NCBI RefSeq assembly: GCF_003202405.1
Contig: NZ_QJHL01000001.1
Span: 1,612,001 to 1,676,000 of the forward strand
Length of the DNA stretch: 64,000 nucleotides
Direction: 5' to 3'
Origin: Flavobacterium hydrophilum
GTDB taxonomy: Bacteria > Bacteroidota > Bacteroidia > Flavobacteriales > Flavobacteriaceae
The translations under genes were made by a program, and so were the position numbers. Under the pieces are notes generated by a model. That model was not told the DNA's origin, searched no databases, and was given only the letters and a program-made list of their open reading frames with translations. Positions 53,808-62,694 of this stretch are shown one piece after another (within the stretch, counting starts at the first letter, position 1; the number at the start of each line of letters is the position of its first letter).

Positions 53808-55061
53808 TTAAATTGGAAAATAAATAGTAAATGTTGTCCCTTCATTCAGTTTACTTTCGACTGTGATATTTCCGGAATGGTTTTCCATAATCTTTTTGCA
53901 GATCGCCAGGCCTATGCCGTTTCCTGAATATTCGTTCCGGGCATGCAGGCGCTGAAAGATTGTAAAAATTTTGAGAAGATGGCTCGTCTCCATTCCAATA
54001 CCGTTGTCTTTGATCTGAATCTTTACAAATTTACTATTTTGATTCGGTATTTCAACATCTAAATTATCAGTCTGATCAATTTCAATAACCGGAGGGCAAT
54101 TTGGCTTACAATATTTAATGGCGTTTGATATCAGATTAGAGAAAAGCTGGCGCATCTGAACCCTGGAAGCTTTTATAACAGGCAGGTCTCCAACTCTTAT
54201 ATCGGCTTTTTTGTCGTTGATAATTACTTCAAGGTCTTCTTTAACTTCAGAAATGACCGTTGTTAAATCAATTTCTGTATGTTCTTCTTTCACGGTATGC
54301 GAAGAATATTTAACCAAATCATCTACAAGGGAATTAAGGCGTAAAACCGATAATTTAATCACACCCATTGATTTAGCATCAATTTCTGTTAAGTTACTTC
54401 CGTCTATTTTACTGTTGTGCATGAGGATTTTTCGCAGCGGTTCTTTTAAATCGTGCGATATAACGTGTATGAATTCCTCGAGGTTGCTGTTGATTCTGTT
54501 AAGTTCTTTAATTTTTACTTCCAGTTCCTCCTGATGTTTTATTAAAGCTTCTTCGTATTTTTTCTTTTCGGTCAGGTCGACAACCACAATACCAATAGCA
54601 TCAACAGAGGGTTCAAGATCTGTGAGAGAGATATAGGCCGGAAATGTAGCAGGGGTGTCATTGGTTTTAAAAAGAATTTCATGTGTGCTAAGACCATATT
54701 TTAAGGCATCAATGAGTGTCGTAAATTGGGATGAATTGTCAAAATACCCTTGTATGTAGTTGCCAATTATTTTTTCTGATGGGATGTTGACCAATTTCGA
54801 AAAATACTCATTACAATAAAGGATAAGTCCATTTTTAGAAATACTCAGGGCACCCTGCCTGAATTTTTCAATAAGCAGCCTATAAGTGTAATCTGCTGTT
54901 TCAAGAGAATAAAGCTGTGAAATTCCATCTTTGTTGACCACAAGGGCATCAACGTCTCCTTCTCTTATAGCTTCAATAATACTGTTTGATTCATCAAGTT
55001 TTTCCTTTAATGATTCAATTTCTGCTAATAAGGAGTCTATATTTTTATCGTCTACTATCAA
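53808..55061 (-). CDS. Cytoplasmic PAS histidine kinase of the kai operon
   Basis: 417 residues, no membrane segment. An N-terminal coiled coil (about 8-32), a PAS domain (about 60-175, KFRQGALSISKNGLILYCNEYF), a second coiled coil, HisKA with the phosphoacceptor in FIHVISHDLKEPLRKIL and HATPase (NLISNAIKYC, DNGIGM, GNGIGLAICKKIMENHSG). The kinase core closely resembles that of the protein at 60814 in the divergent operon. The position after kaiB echoes the Kai output kinase SasA, but it has no KaiB-like domain itself. Probable partner: the regulator 2 bases downstream. Confidence 0.92.
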   Translation of the reverse strand: MIVDDKNIDSLLAEIESLKEKLDESNSIIEAIREGDVDALVVNKDGISQLYSLETADYTYRLLIEKFRQGALSISKNGLILYCNEYFSKLVNIPSEKIIGNYIQGYFDNSSQFTTLIDALKYGLSTHEILFKTNDTPATFPAYISLTDLEPSVDAIGIVVVDLTEKKKYEEALIKHQEELEVKIKELNRINSNLEEFIHVISHDLKEPLRKILMHNSKIDGSNLTEIDAKSMGVIKLSVLRLNSLVDDLVKYSSHTVKEEHTEIDLTTVISEVKEDLEVIINDKKADIRVGDLPVIKASRVQMRQLFSNLISNAIKYCKPNCPPVIEIDQTDNLDVEIPNQNSKFVKIQIKDNGIGMETSHLLKIFTIFQRLHARNEYSGNGIGLAICKKIMENHSGNITVESKLNEGTTFTIYFPI

Positions 55062-55064
55062 ATT

Positions 55065-55364
55065 CTATTCACTTAAATTAAGTATTTTCAATACCTTTTC
55101 CTGATCTGATAAATCACCGATAATGATTCGTCTTGGGGCAGGATATGTTTTTATTAAAGTGGGTATCGCTACAATCTGGTGTGCAACAGCCTGTTCTGTA
55201 TCCCGGCTAATATCTATGATGTCCAGTTCATAGTTACCCTGAAGATGTTTGTCGCATATTCTGCGTAAATTTTCAATTGCATGTCCTGATTTAACAGACA
55301 TACCCGAAACAAAAAGTATGAACTTATGTTTGGCTGTACTATTTTCATCAGCTGAATTATCCAT
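55065..55364 (-). CDS. kaiB: KaiB-like protein, second copy
   Basis: 99 residues with a thioredoxin-like KaiB fold: KFILFVSGMSVKSGHAIENL, YELDIIDISRDTEQAVAHQIVAIPTLIKTYPAPRRIIIGDLSD. Cyanobacterial KaiB has the same KTPTxxxA-ALK and AIPTLxK-xPxPxRxIIGDLS pattern. The N-terminus is about 10 residues longer than in the sister copy. Likely binds the KaiC CI ring. It is packed between the other kaiB (3-base gap) and the kinase gene (3-base gap). Confidence 0.93.
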   Translation of the reverse strand: MDNSADENSTAKHKFILFVSGMSVKSGHAIENLRRICDKHLQGNYELDIIDISRDTEQAVAHQIVAIPTLIKTYPAPRRIIIGDLSDQEKVLKILNLSE

Positions 55365-55367
55365 TTT

Positions 55368-55664
55368 TTAAGCTTTTAAGGGTTTGATATTAAGCCCTAC
55401 AAGTACTCTTTCCTCATTAGAAAGATCGCCAATGATCTTGCGAATGGGTTCTGGAAATTTTCTTACCAATGTAGGCACCGCCAAAATTTGATCACCCTCA
55501 GCCAATTGTGGATTCTTAAGCAAATCGATAATTTCGATGCTGTATTTCCCGGCCAGATATTCTTCGGCATACTTTTTTATATTTTCAAGCGCCTTAATTG
55601 ATTTTGGTGTCTGACCCGCTATATATAGTAATAACTGCCATTCGGCTACAACTTCTTTTTTCAT
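55368..55664 (-). CDS. kaiB: KaiB-like protein, first copy
   Basis: 98 residues. [24 protein letters not shown] and the [26 protein letters not shown] block define KaiB. It diverges from the second copy (about half the positions differ), so the pair is an old duplication or two acquisitions, perhaps giving different KaiC partners. It starts 7 bases after kaiC. Confidence 0.94.
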   Translation of the reverse strand: MKKEVVAEWQLLLYIAGQTPKSIKALENIKKYAEEYLAGKYSIEIIDLLKNPQLAEGDQILAVPTLVRKFPEPIRKIIGDLSNEERVLVGLNIKPLKA

Positions 55665-55671
55665 AGTATTC

Positions 55672-57348
55672 CTATTTTTTCTTAGAAATCAGTTTTTCCT
55701 GTAATTCTTCTGTAGCTTTCAGAATACTTAATTCTTCTTGCGCCGATTCAAATTCATTTCTAAGAGCTTCAATATTAGCTTCCAAAACTTTGCGTTTACG
55801 CTCAATTTCTCTGTCTTTTCTGTTAATTTCATTCTGAAGCTTAATATCAGACATTGTTTTCTTGAATTTGTGTGACTGTCTTGCAGCACCTGTAAGGATT
55901 CCATTCGGACCTAATTCAACATCCAGCAATTCTATCCCGTTATTGGTAATAACAAATTCCCTAACCTGATTGGAATGTCCCATTCCTCTGGCTTTGATAA
56001 TAAATATACCGCGGTTTCTTTCACCAATGCCTTCCATATCACGAACCGTAATCCACGTATCAACTAATGAAGATACAGATTCTTCCGCAAGATCCGGCCT
56101 GAAATTATCGGTTTGTTTATTTAAAGACGTAAAAAGTGCCGTAATATTGTGTGCCTTGAGCATATCGATAAGCCTTACAAGCATCGAACGTACTTCATGT
56201 TCGCTTCCTACCGTTATCAGATTGCTTATTGGGTCAATAATAATGGTAGTGGGCTCAAATTCCCTGATTAATTTTCTAAGTGTAAGCAGATGCAGTTCCA
56301 GACCGTTTAACGAAGGACGGGAAGAATGAATTTGCAATGTTCCTTTCTTAATATGTTTTTGAAGGTCAATGCCAATAGATCTCATATTTCGAACCAGCTG
56401 TTGTGGCGATTCTTCAAACGCAAAATAGATTGTTTTTTCGTTCTTTTCGCATTGTTCATTGGCAAAATAACAGGCTACAGTTGTTTTTGCCGTTCCTGCC
56501 GTTCCGGATATTAAGATATTGCTGCCACGATAAAAACCGCCGCCCTCAAACATTTCGTTTAACCCTGGAACTCCTGTAGAAACCACCTCAGAACTCACTT
56601 CATTATCGAGTTTTAGAGAAGTAATAGGAAGCACTGAAATTCCATCTTCATCAATCAGAAACGGATATTCATTGGTACCGTGCGTAGAACCTCTGTATTT
56701 TACTATTCGGAGCCTTCTGGTCGAAACCTGTTCTATAACACGATGATCCAGAACAATAACACAGTCTGAAACATATTCTTCGAGTCCCTGACGGGTAAGT
56801 GTGGCTTCACCACGTTCTCCTGTAATAATAGCAGTTACTCCTTTGGCTTTAAGCCAATGAAATAAACGACGCAGTTCTGCGCGAAGAATTGCCTGATTAT
56901 CTAAACCTGCAAATAAAGATTCTATTGTGTCTAAAACCACTCTGGTTGCTTTTACGGAGTCAATTGCATAACCTAATCTGATGAACAAGCCATCAAGGTC
57001 ATATTCTCCTGCTTCTTCAATTTCCGACCTTTCGACACGAACATGATCGACTACGAGTTTTTTGTCTGCTTTAAGTTTTTCAATGTCGAAGCCCAATGAC
57101 TTAACATTTAAAGTAAGATCATCCGATGGCTCTTCAAAAGACATGAAAACGCCGGTTTCGTTATGTTCGGTAATTCCCTTAATTAGGAATTGCATTGATA
57201 ATAATGTTTTTCCACAGCCGGCACCGCCACAGATCAGGGTAGGCCGTCCTTTAGGAAAGCCTCCGTTCGTAATCTCGTCCAGTCCGTCAACTCCGGTTGG
57301 AGTTTTAGGGAATATAAATTGCTGTACTTTTGATTTTTTGTATGCCAT
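55672..57348 (-). CDS. kaiC: KaiC-like two-domain RecA ATPase
   Basis: 558 residues from ATG 57348. A TTG seven codons upstream overlaps the -7 box, so I reject it. CI has Walker A GGAGCGKT (41-48) and catalytic Glu pair E72-E73 (SFEEPSDD). CII has Walker [10 protein letters not shown] and a second pair in [10 protein letters not shown]. The phosphorylation site of cyanobacterial KaiC (Ser-Thr) aligns with S426-S427 in [10 protein letters not shown]. The last about 60 residues form a coiled coil rich in Lys/Glu in place of the A-loop tail. No kaiA is present. Role: probably an ATP-driven timer or stress signalling hub rather than a circadian clock. Confidence 0.94.
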   Translation of the reverse strand: MAYKKSKVQQFIFPKTPTGVDGLDEITNGGFPKGRPTLICGGAGCGKTLLSMQFLIKGITEHNETGVFMSFEEPSDDLTLNVKSLGFDIEKLKADKKLVVDHVRVERSEIEEAGEYDLDGLFIRLGYAIDSVKATRVVLDTIESLFAGLDNQAILRAELRRLFHWLKAKGVTAIITGERGEATLTRQGLEEYVSDCVIVLDHRVIEQVSTRRLRIVKYRGSTHGTNEYPFLIDEDGISVLPITSLKLDNEVSSEVVSTGVPGLNEMFEGGGFYRGSNILISGTAGTAKTTVACYFANEQCEKNEKTIYFAFEESPQQLVRNMRSIGIDLQKHIKKGTLQIHSSRPSLNGLELHLLTLRKLIREFEPTTIIIDPISNLITVGSEHEVRSMLVRLIDMLKAHNITALFTSLNKQTDNFRPDLAEESVSSLVDTWITVRDMEGIGERNRGIFIIKARGMGHSNQVREFVITNNGIELLDVELGPNGILTGAARQSHKFKKTMSDIKLQNEINRKDREIERKRKVLEANIEALRNEFESAQEELSILKATEELQEKLISKKK

Positions 57349-57366
57349 GCTAATATCGTATTTACT

Positions 57367-57396
57367 CAAATATACGTTTTCTTACAGAATTGACAA
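57367..57396 (-). promoter_or_regulatory. Promoter of the kai operon
   Basis: Minus strand: TTG (57396-57394), 19-base spacer, TATATTTG (57374-57367). This is an exact Bacteroidota promoter. The leader before the ATG of kaiC is only about 12 bases. Confidence 0.75.
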
Positions 57397-57685
57397 TCAA
57401 TAATTATTAAAGATTTAACACCCGTTTAAAGAAATTATGAACAAATTTTAGCTTTTACATACCTAAGCGGGCCTAATATACATTATTTGGTAATATAACC
57501 TTGTTTTTATGAAAATGTAAATCACTGCTTTGTAATACATTCAATATTCTTTTTGCTTTCCCGGAAGCTACAATTAAAGTACAGAATATGATTTTATTAT
57601 AGTATAAAAACTGAACTCAGACAGAAATTACAATTAACTTAAATAAAATGATATTTATTTATCTTGATAAATTAAGACTATAATT
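57397..57685. other. Spacer between kai promoter and oxyR remnant
   Basis: AT-rich, no ORF. The last about 40 bases (ATATTTATTTATCTTGATAA) match the region just upstream of the intact oxyR at 39125-39160, so the remnant's promoter was copied too. Confidence 0.55.
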
Positions 57686-57996
57686 ATGACGATTCAGCAA
57701 TTAAATATATTGCAGCTTTAGACGAAGAACACTTTTACATGGGCTGCCAAAGTCTGCATACTTAAACAGCCCCGACTTAGCTGCTTCCGGTCTATTTAAA
57801 CCTTTCAAAGAGCCTCTTCCGGTAAGGGAAATCAGTTTGGTGGTTTCAGATTCGTTTTCGAAGAAATTAGTGCTCAAAAAAATAAATGAAGCCATTTTAA
57901 ACTGCCTTCCGAAATCGCTCAAAAAAGATTTCGCATATCCAAAAATCCGCTGTAACGATTCGCTTATCTTGTAAAAGCGGTGAGCAGGTTTATGTA
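57686..57996 (+). pseudogene. oxyR remnant with large internal deletion
   Basis: The first about 90 bases match the start of oxyR at 39167 (ATGAC-ATTCAGCA-TTAAA, then GCTTTAGACGAAGAAC). The last about 210 bases match its end (GGTGGTTTCAGATTCGTT and AAAATCCGCTG-AACGATTCG). About 660 bases between, including both redox cysteines, are gone. A missing A near the start and other indels break the frame. It encodes no functional regulator. Confidence 0.85.
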
Positions 57997-58122
57997 AGTA
58001 AGAACTGTAAATAAGTAAGACAGTTAATGATTATTTTAAATTTAGAATAATGTATATCGTCAGTATTATTAAGCCTTATTTCTGATTTAATACTTCTTTT
58101 CCTTAATTACGAATTAATGTTC

Positions 58123-58130
58123 TATATTTG
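58123..58130 (+). promoter_or_regulatory. -7 element of the stressosome operon
   Basis: TATATTTG, 27 bases before the rsbR-like ATG. No clear -33 box, so an activator may be needed. Confidence 0.5.
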
Positions 58131-58156
58131 TTAGGAATCTCAAATTTAAAATCCAA

Positions 58157-58996
58157 ATGCAGAACAATTTACTAAGTGGCTTAAAGGAGCATGAAAACAA
58201 ATTATTAACAATATGGTCTCAAATTCTGCAGGAAACAGGAGGGGGTGACGGAGCAATGGAAGAAGAAGAATCAAAGGAATTTGCTTCTCTGTTTACAAGT
58301 GCATTAGCTAAATCTGATGTTAGTTATGAAAACTCTGAAGAGTTTGAAAAAGTAGAAGATCTTATTGTCGGAATCGCATCTTCGAGAGGAAAACGCGGAT
58401 TTTCTCCAAGGGAAAATGCACAATACCTTATCTCTTTTAAACAAGCAGCTTCACAGATTCTTTCGGAAATAATTAAAAATCCGTCTGAATTTTATGATGC
58501 CAGTCTGAAATTGAATGAAATTTTAGACAATATGACGATCATGACGTTTGAAGCCTACATGAAAGGCAGAGAAGATATAATCTCAAGACAGGTAGATGAA
58601 ATCAGCGAAATTTCAACTCCGGTAATTACAGTTTGGGATGGAATTGTAGCCTTGCCGATTATTGGAACTCTGGATAGTTCAAGAACACAAATTGTGATGG
58701 AAAACCTTTTGCAACAGATTGTTGATACAGGAAGTTCAATTGCTATTCTGGATATTTCAGGCGTTCCGGCTGTTGACTCACTTGTGGCACAGCATTTAAT
58801 AAAAACAGTAAGTGCAACCCGTTTAATGGGAGCAGAATGTATTATCAGCGGTATTCGTCCTGAAATCGCACAAACCGTTGTGCATTTAGGAATCGATCTT
58901 ACCGGAATCCTAACAAAAGCATCATTAGCAAGTGCACTTCGAACGGCATTCGATATGCTGCAGCTTCAGGTAGTTAAAAGAAAAGTAATAGGATAA
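58157..58996 (+). CDS. rsbR: RsbR-type stressosome scaffold/sensor (RsbRD_N + STAS)
   Basis: 279 residues. The helical N-terminal domain (about 5-145) matches the RsbT co-antagonist RsbRD_N family rather than the globin-like sensor of Bacillus RsbRA. The STAS domain is at about 160-275: ILDISGVPAVDSLVAQHLI with Ser 208 at the position of the first phospho-Thr, and SGIRPEIAQTVVHLGI with Thr 240 near the second. It forms the stressosome core with RsbS, and phosphorylation by RsbT releases the switch kinase. It heads an operon of five genes. Confidence 0.92.
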   Translation: MQNNLLSGLKEHENKLLTIWSQILQETGGGDGAMEEEESKEFASLFTSALAKSDVSYENSEEFEKVEDLIVGIASSRGKRGFSPRENAQYLISFKQAASQILSEIIKNPSEFYDASLKLNEILDNMTIMTFEAYMKGREDIISRQVDEISEISTPVITVWDGIVALPIIGTLDSSRTQIVMENLLQQIVDTGSSIAILDISGVPAVDSLVAQHLIKTVSATRLMGAECIISGIRPEIAQTVVHLGIDLTGILTKASLASALRTAFDMLQLQVVKRKVIG

Positions 58997-59008
58997 GAGT
59001 TTAGAAAT

Positions 59009-59410
59009 ATGGAAAGAATTCCTATATTAAAGATGGGAGATTTTCTACTGGTTACGATACAAGTAGATTTGTATGATCAGTTAGCAGAAAATTTGGAATC
59101 AGATTTAATTAATACGATTAGTAAATATAGTTCAAAAGGTGTACTGATTGATATTTCAGCCGTTTCTATAATTGATTCCTTTATGGGACGAATTTTAGGA
59201 AACATTGCTGTCATGTCAAAAATAATGGACGCGCAAACTGTTGTTGTAGGGATGCAGCCTGCAGTTGCGATTACACTTGTAGAATTAGGACTGTCCCTGA
59301 ATGGAGTCATAAGTGCCCTGAATGTAGAGAAGGGTATGGAATTGCTACGCTCAAAAATGCACACTAGTGATAATGAAGAGCAGGATTATGACGACGATAA
59401 CGAACAATAG
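59009..59410 (+). CDS. rsbS: RsbS-type STAS antagonist
   Basis: 133 residues, single STAS domain with DISAVSIIDSFMGRI; Ser 57 corresponds to the RsbS phospho-serine (Ser 59 in Bacillus). It ends in an acidic DNEEQDYDDDNEQ tail that is longer than usual. It starts 12 bases after rsbR and overlaps the rsbT gene by 23 bases. Confidence 0.94.
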   Translation: MERIPILKMGDFLLVTIQVDLYDQLAENLESDLINTISKYSSKGVLIDISAVSIIDSFMGRILGNIAVMSKIMDAQTVVVGMQPAVAITLVELGLSLNGVISALNVEKGMELLRSKMHTSDNEEQDYDDDNEQ

Positions 59411-59804
59411 AGAAGAAGCCCTTATTATAAAAGAACAAGATGTTGTACCGCTTCGTAATCGTGTAAAAGAGTACGGTGTGAAAATTGGTATGAGTATTTT
59501 AAATCAGACCAAATTGATTACAGCAACCAGCGAGCTTGTTCGAAATCTCCTGAAATACGGTGGAGGAGGCAAGGTAATCATTGAATCAGTCAGTAATGGA
59601 CGTGACAATGGTGTGCGTGTTACCTTTATAGATAATGGCCCGGGAATAGCAGATATAACTTTAGCAATGAAAGACGGATACAGCACAGGAAAAAGTTTAG
59701 GATTGGGATTACCAGGAACCAAAAGACTGGTCAATGAATTTGACATTAAAAGTGAATTAGGAAACGGTACAACAGTTACTATAACAAAATGGAAAAATGG
59801 ATAA
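59388..59804 (+). CDS. rsbT: RsbT-type serine/threonine switch kinase
   Basis: 138 residues from ATG 59388, close to Bacillus RsbT in length; an ATG at 59367 adds seven residues and cannot be excluded. GHKL fold: SELVRNLLKYGGGG (N-box), FIDNGPGI (G1) and GLGLPGTKRLVNEFDI (G2), with the typical DGYSTGKSLGLGL lid. It phosphorylates RsbR and RsbS, then binds a target, in Bacillus the phosphatase RsbU; here the likely target is the next gene. Confidence 0.94.
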   Translation: MTTITNNREEALIIKEQDVVPLRNRVKEYGVKIGMSILNQTKLITATSELVRNLLKYGGGGKVIIESVSNGRDNGVRVTFIDNGPGIADITLAMKDGYSTGKSLGLGLPGTKRLVNEFDIKSELGNGTTVTITKWKNG

Positions 59805-60810
59805 TACTTTTTCTAGTTATAAAATTGATGACCGCAGCCTTATTCCGTTTATAAAAAGAGAAATACATAATATGGCAATTCAATTAGGTTTTAGTACCCA
59901 CAGGGCAGCGGAGACTGATATTATTGTTTCCGAATTAACTTCAAACCTTATAAAATTTGCCAAACATGGTGAGCTGCTGTACAGAGCTCATCTTTTAGGA
60001 GAACAAAACGCAATCGAAATTTATTGCCTGGACAATGGGGCAGGTTTTGATAATGCAGCCAAAATTATGAATGATGGCTATTCTACTTCCAATACGCTTG
60101 GTCATGGTTTAGGTTCAATTAAAAGACTGAGCAATGAATTTCAGATTTATTCAATAAAAAACTGGGGATGTGTTCAATATGTCAGGATTTGCGAAAAAAT
60201 TGATATGTGCTTCCCTGAGATTAAAAATCAATTGAAATATAGTGCTATTGCACTTAATTATCCGGGAGAAAAAGTTTGTGGTGATGGTTATCACATCAAG
60301 TATCTAAAAAACGGATTCCAGATATTTGTTGGTGATGGCCTTGGGCATGGTGAACACGCTTATGAAGCAGTGCAGACAGGAATTAAGGCTTTTAAACAAT
60401 CGATAGAGTCTGATCCTTCGGAGATACTGAGAGATATACACACCAAAACAAAAAAAACAAGAGGATTAGTAGCCACGATAATCGTTGTAGACTATAAATT
60501 AGAAGTATGGAATATGTGTGGTATCGGAAACATCAATACCCGTATTTACAACGGACTCGAAAATAAGACTTACACGCCTTACAATGGCATCATAGGACAT
60601 AATATTCCGCGTACTTTAAACAATACCATTCTCCCGTATAAAAAGCATCAAATCATCATCATGCACAGCGATGGACTGCGTACTAGATGGAACCTGAACG
60701 ATATGAGTTCTATTTTCAAGCAGAGTCCCGGTATAATTGCCGCTTCTTTACTGAAAGAAAATATAAGAGGCAATGATGATGCAACCATTCTGGCAGCTAA
60801 AATAACATAA
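59797..60810 (+). CDS. GHKL kinase-like / SpoIIE (RsbX-like) PP2C phosphatase fusion
   Basis: 337 residues. Residues 1-130 form a second RsbT/RsbW-like GHKL domain (SELTSNLIKFAKHG, LDNGAGF, GHGLGSIKRLSNEF). Residues about 145-337 are a SpoIIE-type PP2C phosphatase with metal Asp in CGDGYH and FVGDGLGHG and GNDDATILAAKI. A combined domain like this is the usual partner of RsbRST outside Bacilli and probably dephosphorylates RsbR/RsbS to reset the complex. It overlaps rsbT by 8 bases. Confidence 0.9.
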   Translation: MDNTFSSYKIDDRSLIPFIKREIHNMAIQLGFSTHRAAETDIIVSELTSNLIKFAKHGELLYRAHLLGEQNAIEIYCLDNGAGFDNAAKIMNDGYSTSNTLGHGLGSIKRLSNEFQIYSIKNWGCVQYVRICEKIDMCFPEIKNQLKYSAIALNYPGEKVCGDGYHIKYLKNGFQIFVGDGLGHGEHAYEAVQTGIKAFKQSIESDPSEILRDIHTKTKKTRGLVATIIVVDYKLEVWNMCGIGNINTRIYNGLENKTYTPYNGIIGHNIPRTLNNTILPYKKHQIIIMHSDGLRTRWNLNDMSSIFKQSPGIIAASLLKENIRGNDDATILAAKIT

Positions 60811-60813
60811 GCC

Positions 60814-62439
60814 ATGAAAGAGATCATAAAAATAAATCTTGACAATGAAATGGACTTAATAATGGCCCATAAACGGTGTATAAAAATTGCCGAAATGTGT
60901 GGTATGCCATCTTCTTTTCAAACAAGATTTTCTACTGCTGTTTCTGAAGTGGCAAGATGTTCCATCGCAAAAGGCAGTAATTCATTGCTCGTTTTGGGTG
61001 TCAACATTATAAAAGCGACGCAAAAAGAAATTGTGGCAATCATAACGGATGCTGTAGATTTAAAAAACTGCAGTCCCGAAGCTTTTAATTACGCCTCAAA
61101 AATTGCTGCAAATATTGAATACAGTTTTTATAACAATCAGTCAACAACCCGAATCAGCCAACCGGTTTTATCTCCTGGATTGATGTCTGAAACCAAGATT
61201 AAAGGTCTGATTGATTATTTTAAATATGAGCCTCCTTTGTCTCCATATGATGAAATCAGGAAGAAAAATATTGAACTGATAGCGCTTTCAGAAAAACTGG
61301 TCGAAAGTGAAAATAAGTACAGACAGCTCGCCAATACAATTCCGATTTTAATCTGTGTTATTGGTGAACGCAATAATGTTATCCTTGCCAATGAGTCATT
61401 AGAGAACTATCTTCAGTTTCCTTTATTGAATTTCGACAGAAAAACTCTGAGCAATTTTGTTCATCCTGAAGATATTGACAGAATTTTAGAAGGCTGGAGC
61501 AGAGCGAGGTCAAACCGGTCTGACTTCTTAGGTGAAATCAGAATTAAATATGACAATAGCAGTTACATATGGCATTTGGTTTCCATTATTCCGAATAAAT
61601 CAGAAGACGGTTCTTTTAACAGCTGGCTTATTCATTTTGTAGATATCAATGCACAGAAAATGGTGGTGGAGACACTTAAGGACAACTCCGAATTAAAAAT
61701 AATTCAGCGTGAACTCGAAAGTGCCAATTCAAAACTATTGTTTAAAAATAAAGAACTGGAGCAGTTTGCCTATATTGCCAGCCACGATTTGCAGGAACCA
61801 CTGCGAAAAATTATGATTATGCTTTCACGGGCAGGTCAGCATTTATCAGAAGATCAGAAAAAGGAATATTATTTTGACCGAATTACTTTAGCAGCCGGAC
61901 GATTATCGCATCTCATTACAGATGTGCTTAATTATTCGAGAGTTGACATTAAGAAACAGCAATTTGAAGAGGTTGATCTTAATGAAGTAATGTCTGAAAT
62001 TCTGGGTGATCTTAGCATGGTAATCGAAGAAAAAAGCGCAGTGATTCATGTCAATGAACTTCCGATAGTTTCAGGATTGCATACACAGCTTCGCCAGTTG
62101 CTTTATAACCTGGTTAATAATGCATTGAAATTCACCTCTGCAGATCCAATTGTAACCATTTCTGCAACGAATTTGCCCGATGAAAAGAATGAGCTTGCGT
62201 TGTCAGGCAACTATCATCTGATCTCCGTCTCTGATAATGGAATCGGGATGGACAGTCAATATTCAGGACGGATCTTTGATATGTTCCAGCGCCTGCATGA
62301 AAGAGATCAATATGGAGGAAATGGAATCGGACTGGCTTTATGCCGCCGAATCATAGAAAATCATAACGGCAGTATTGATTTTACCAGTCAACCCGGAAAA
62401 GGAACTACTTTTTGGATTTACCTACCAAAGCAGCAATAA
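60814..62439 (+). CDS. PAS histidine kinase with degenerate GHKL N-terminus
   Basis: 541 residues. Residues 1-105 resemble an RsbT/RsbW-like GHKL domain, but the N-box Asn is lost (SEVARCSIAKG), so ATP binding is doubtful. A coiled segment, a PAS domain (about 165-285, ending in WLIHFVDINAQK), HisKA with FAYIASHDLQEPLRKIM, and HATPase (NLVNNALKFT, DNGIGM, GNGIGLALCRRIIENHNG) follow. It starts 3 bases after the phosphatase gene. The kinase core is a close relative of the kai-operon kinase; it has no receiver, so the single-domain regulator at 53404 is a candidate partner. Confidence 0.9.
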   Translation: MKEIIKINLDNEMDLIMAHKRCIKIAEMCGMPSSFQTRFSTAVSEVARCSIAKGSNSLLVLGVNIIKATQKEIVAIITDAVDLKNCSPEAFNYASKIAANIEYSFYNNQSTTRISQPVLSPGLMSETKIKGLIDYFKYEPPLSPYDEIRKKNIELIALSEKLVESENKYRQLANTIPILICVIGERNNVILANESLENYLQFPLLNFDRKTLSNFVHPEDIDRILEGWSRARSNRSDFLGEIRIKYDNSSYIWHLVSIIPNKSEDGSFNSWLIHFVDINAQKMVVETLKDNSELKIIQRELESANSKLLFKNKELEQFAYIASHDLQEPLRKIMIMLSRAGQHLSEDQKKEYYFDRITLAAGRLSHLITDVLNYSRVDIKKQQFEEVDLNEVMSEILGDLSMVIEEKSAVIHVNELPIVSGLHTQLRQLLYNLVNNALKFTSADPIVTISATNLPDEKNELALSGNYHLISVSDNGIGMDSQYSGRIFDMFQRLHERDQYGGNGIGLALCRRIIENHNGSIDFTSQPGKGTTFWIYLPKQQ

Positions 62440-62471
62440 CAAAAAGACAATCTATATGGATTGTCTTTTTG
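62440..62471 (+). terminator. Terminator of the stressosome operon
   Basis: AAAAAGACAATC pairs with GATTGTCTTTTT around TATATG, directly at the stop codon. Confidence 0.85.
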
Positions 62472-62556
62472 TTTTAAGAAGCAGCAATTATCTTCTCTGA
62501 AGGTGTTACATATATACAAAGCTCTTTTATGGAATCTAAAATCTTTAGCTCTGGAA

Positions 62557-62673
62557 ACGACATCCTTTTGTGTCCGTCCCGATAGCTATCGGGAGGTGCA
62601 AAAGATCTAGTGTACAAAAGGAATAGCTTCTAAACAAAAAACGAGACCACTTCATTAAAGAAGCAATCTCGTT
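62557..62673 (-). terminator. Repeat-derived region with terminator of the SDR gene
   Basis: The minus-strand hairpin AACGAGA/TCTCGTT (62673-62640) with T run ends the SDR gene. Next to it, TCCCGATAGCTATCGGGA is a perfect 18-base palindrome and GGAATAGCTTCTAA recalls the tails of the repeats at 51348 and 53221. Confidence 0.65.
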
Positions 62674-62694
62674 CATCAACTCAAGTAAGGGAAA

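Noticed and set aside
53808..55061. Calling the kai-operon kinase SasA
   Set aside because: It has PAS and coiled-coil domains but no KaiB-like sensor domain, so only positional analogy exists.
57349..57369. TTG start seven codons upstream of kaiC ATG
   Set aside because: It overlaps the -7 promoter element, so it would not be transcribed.
57701..57922. Minus-strand ORF opposite the oxyR remnant
   Set aside because: A matching antisense frame exists opposite the intact oxyR (39829-40062), so it only reflects the shared oxyR sequence.
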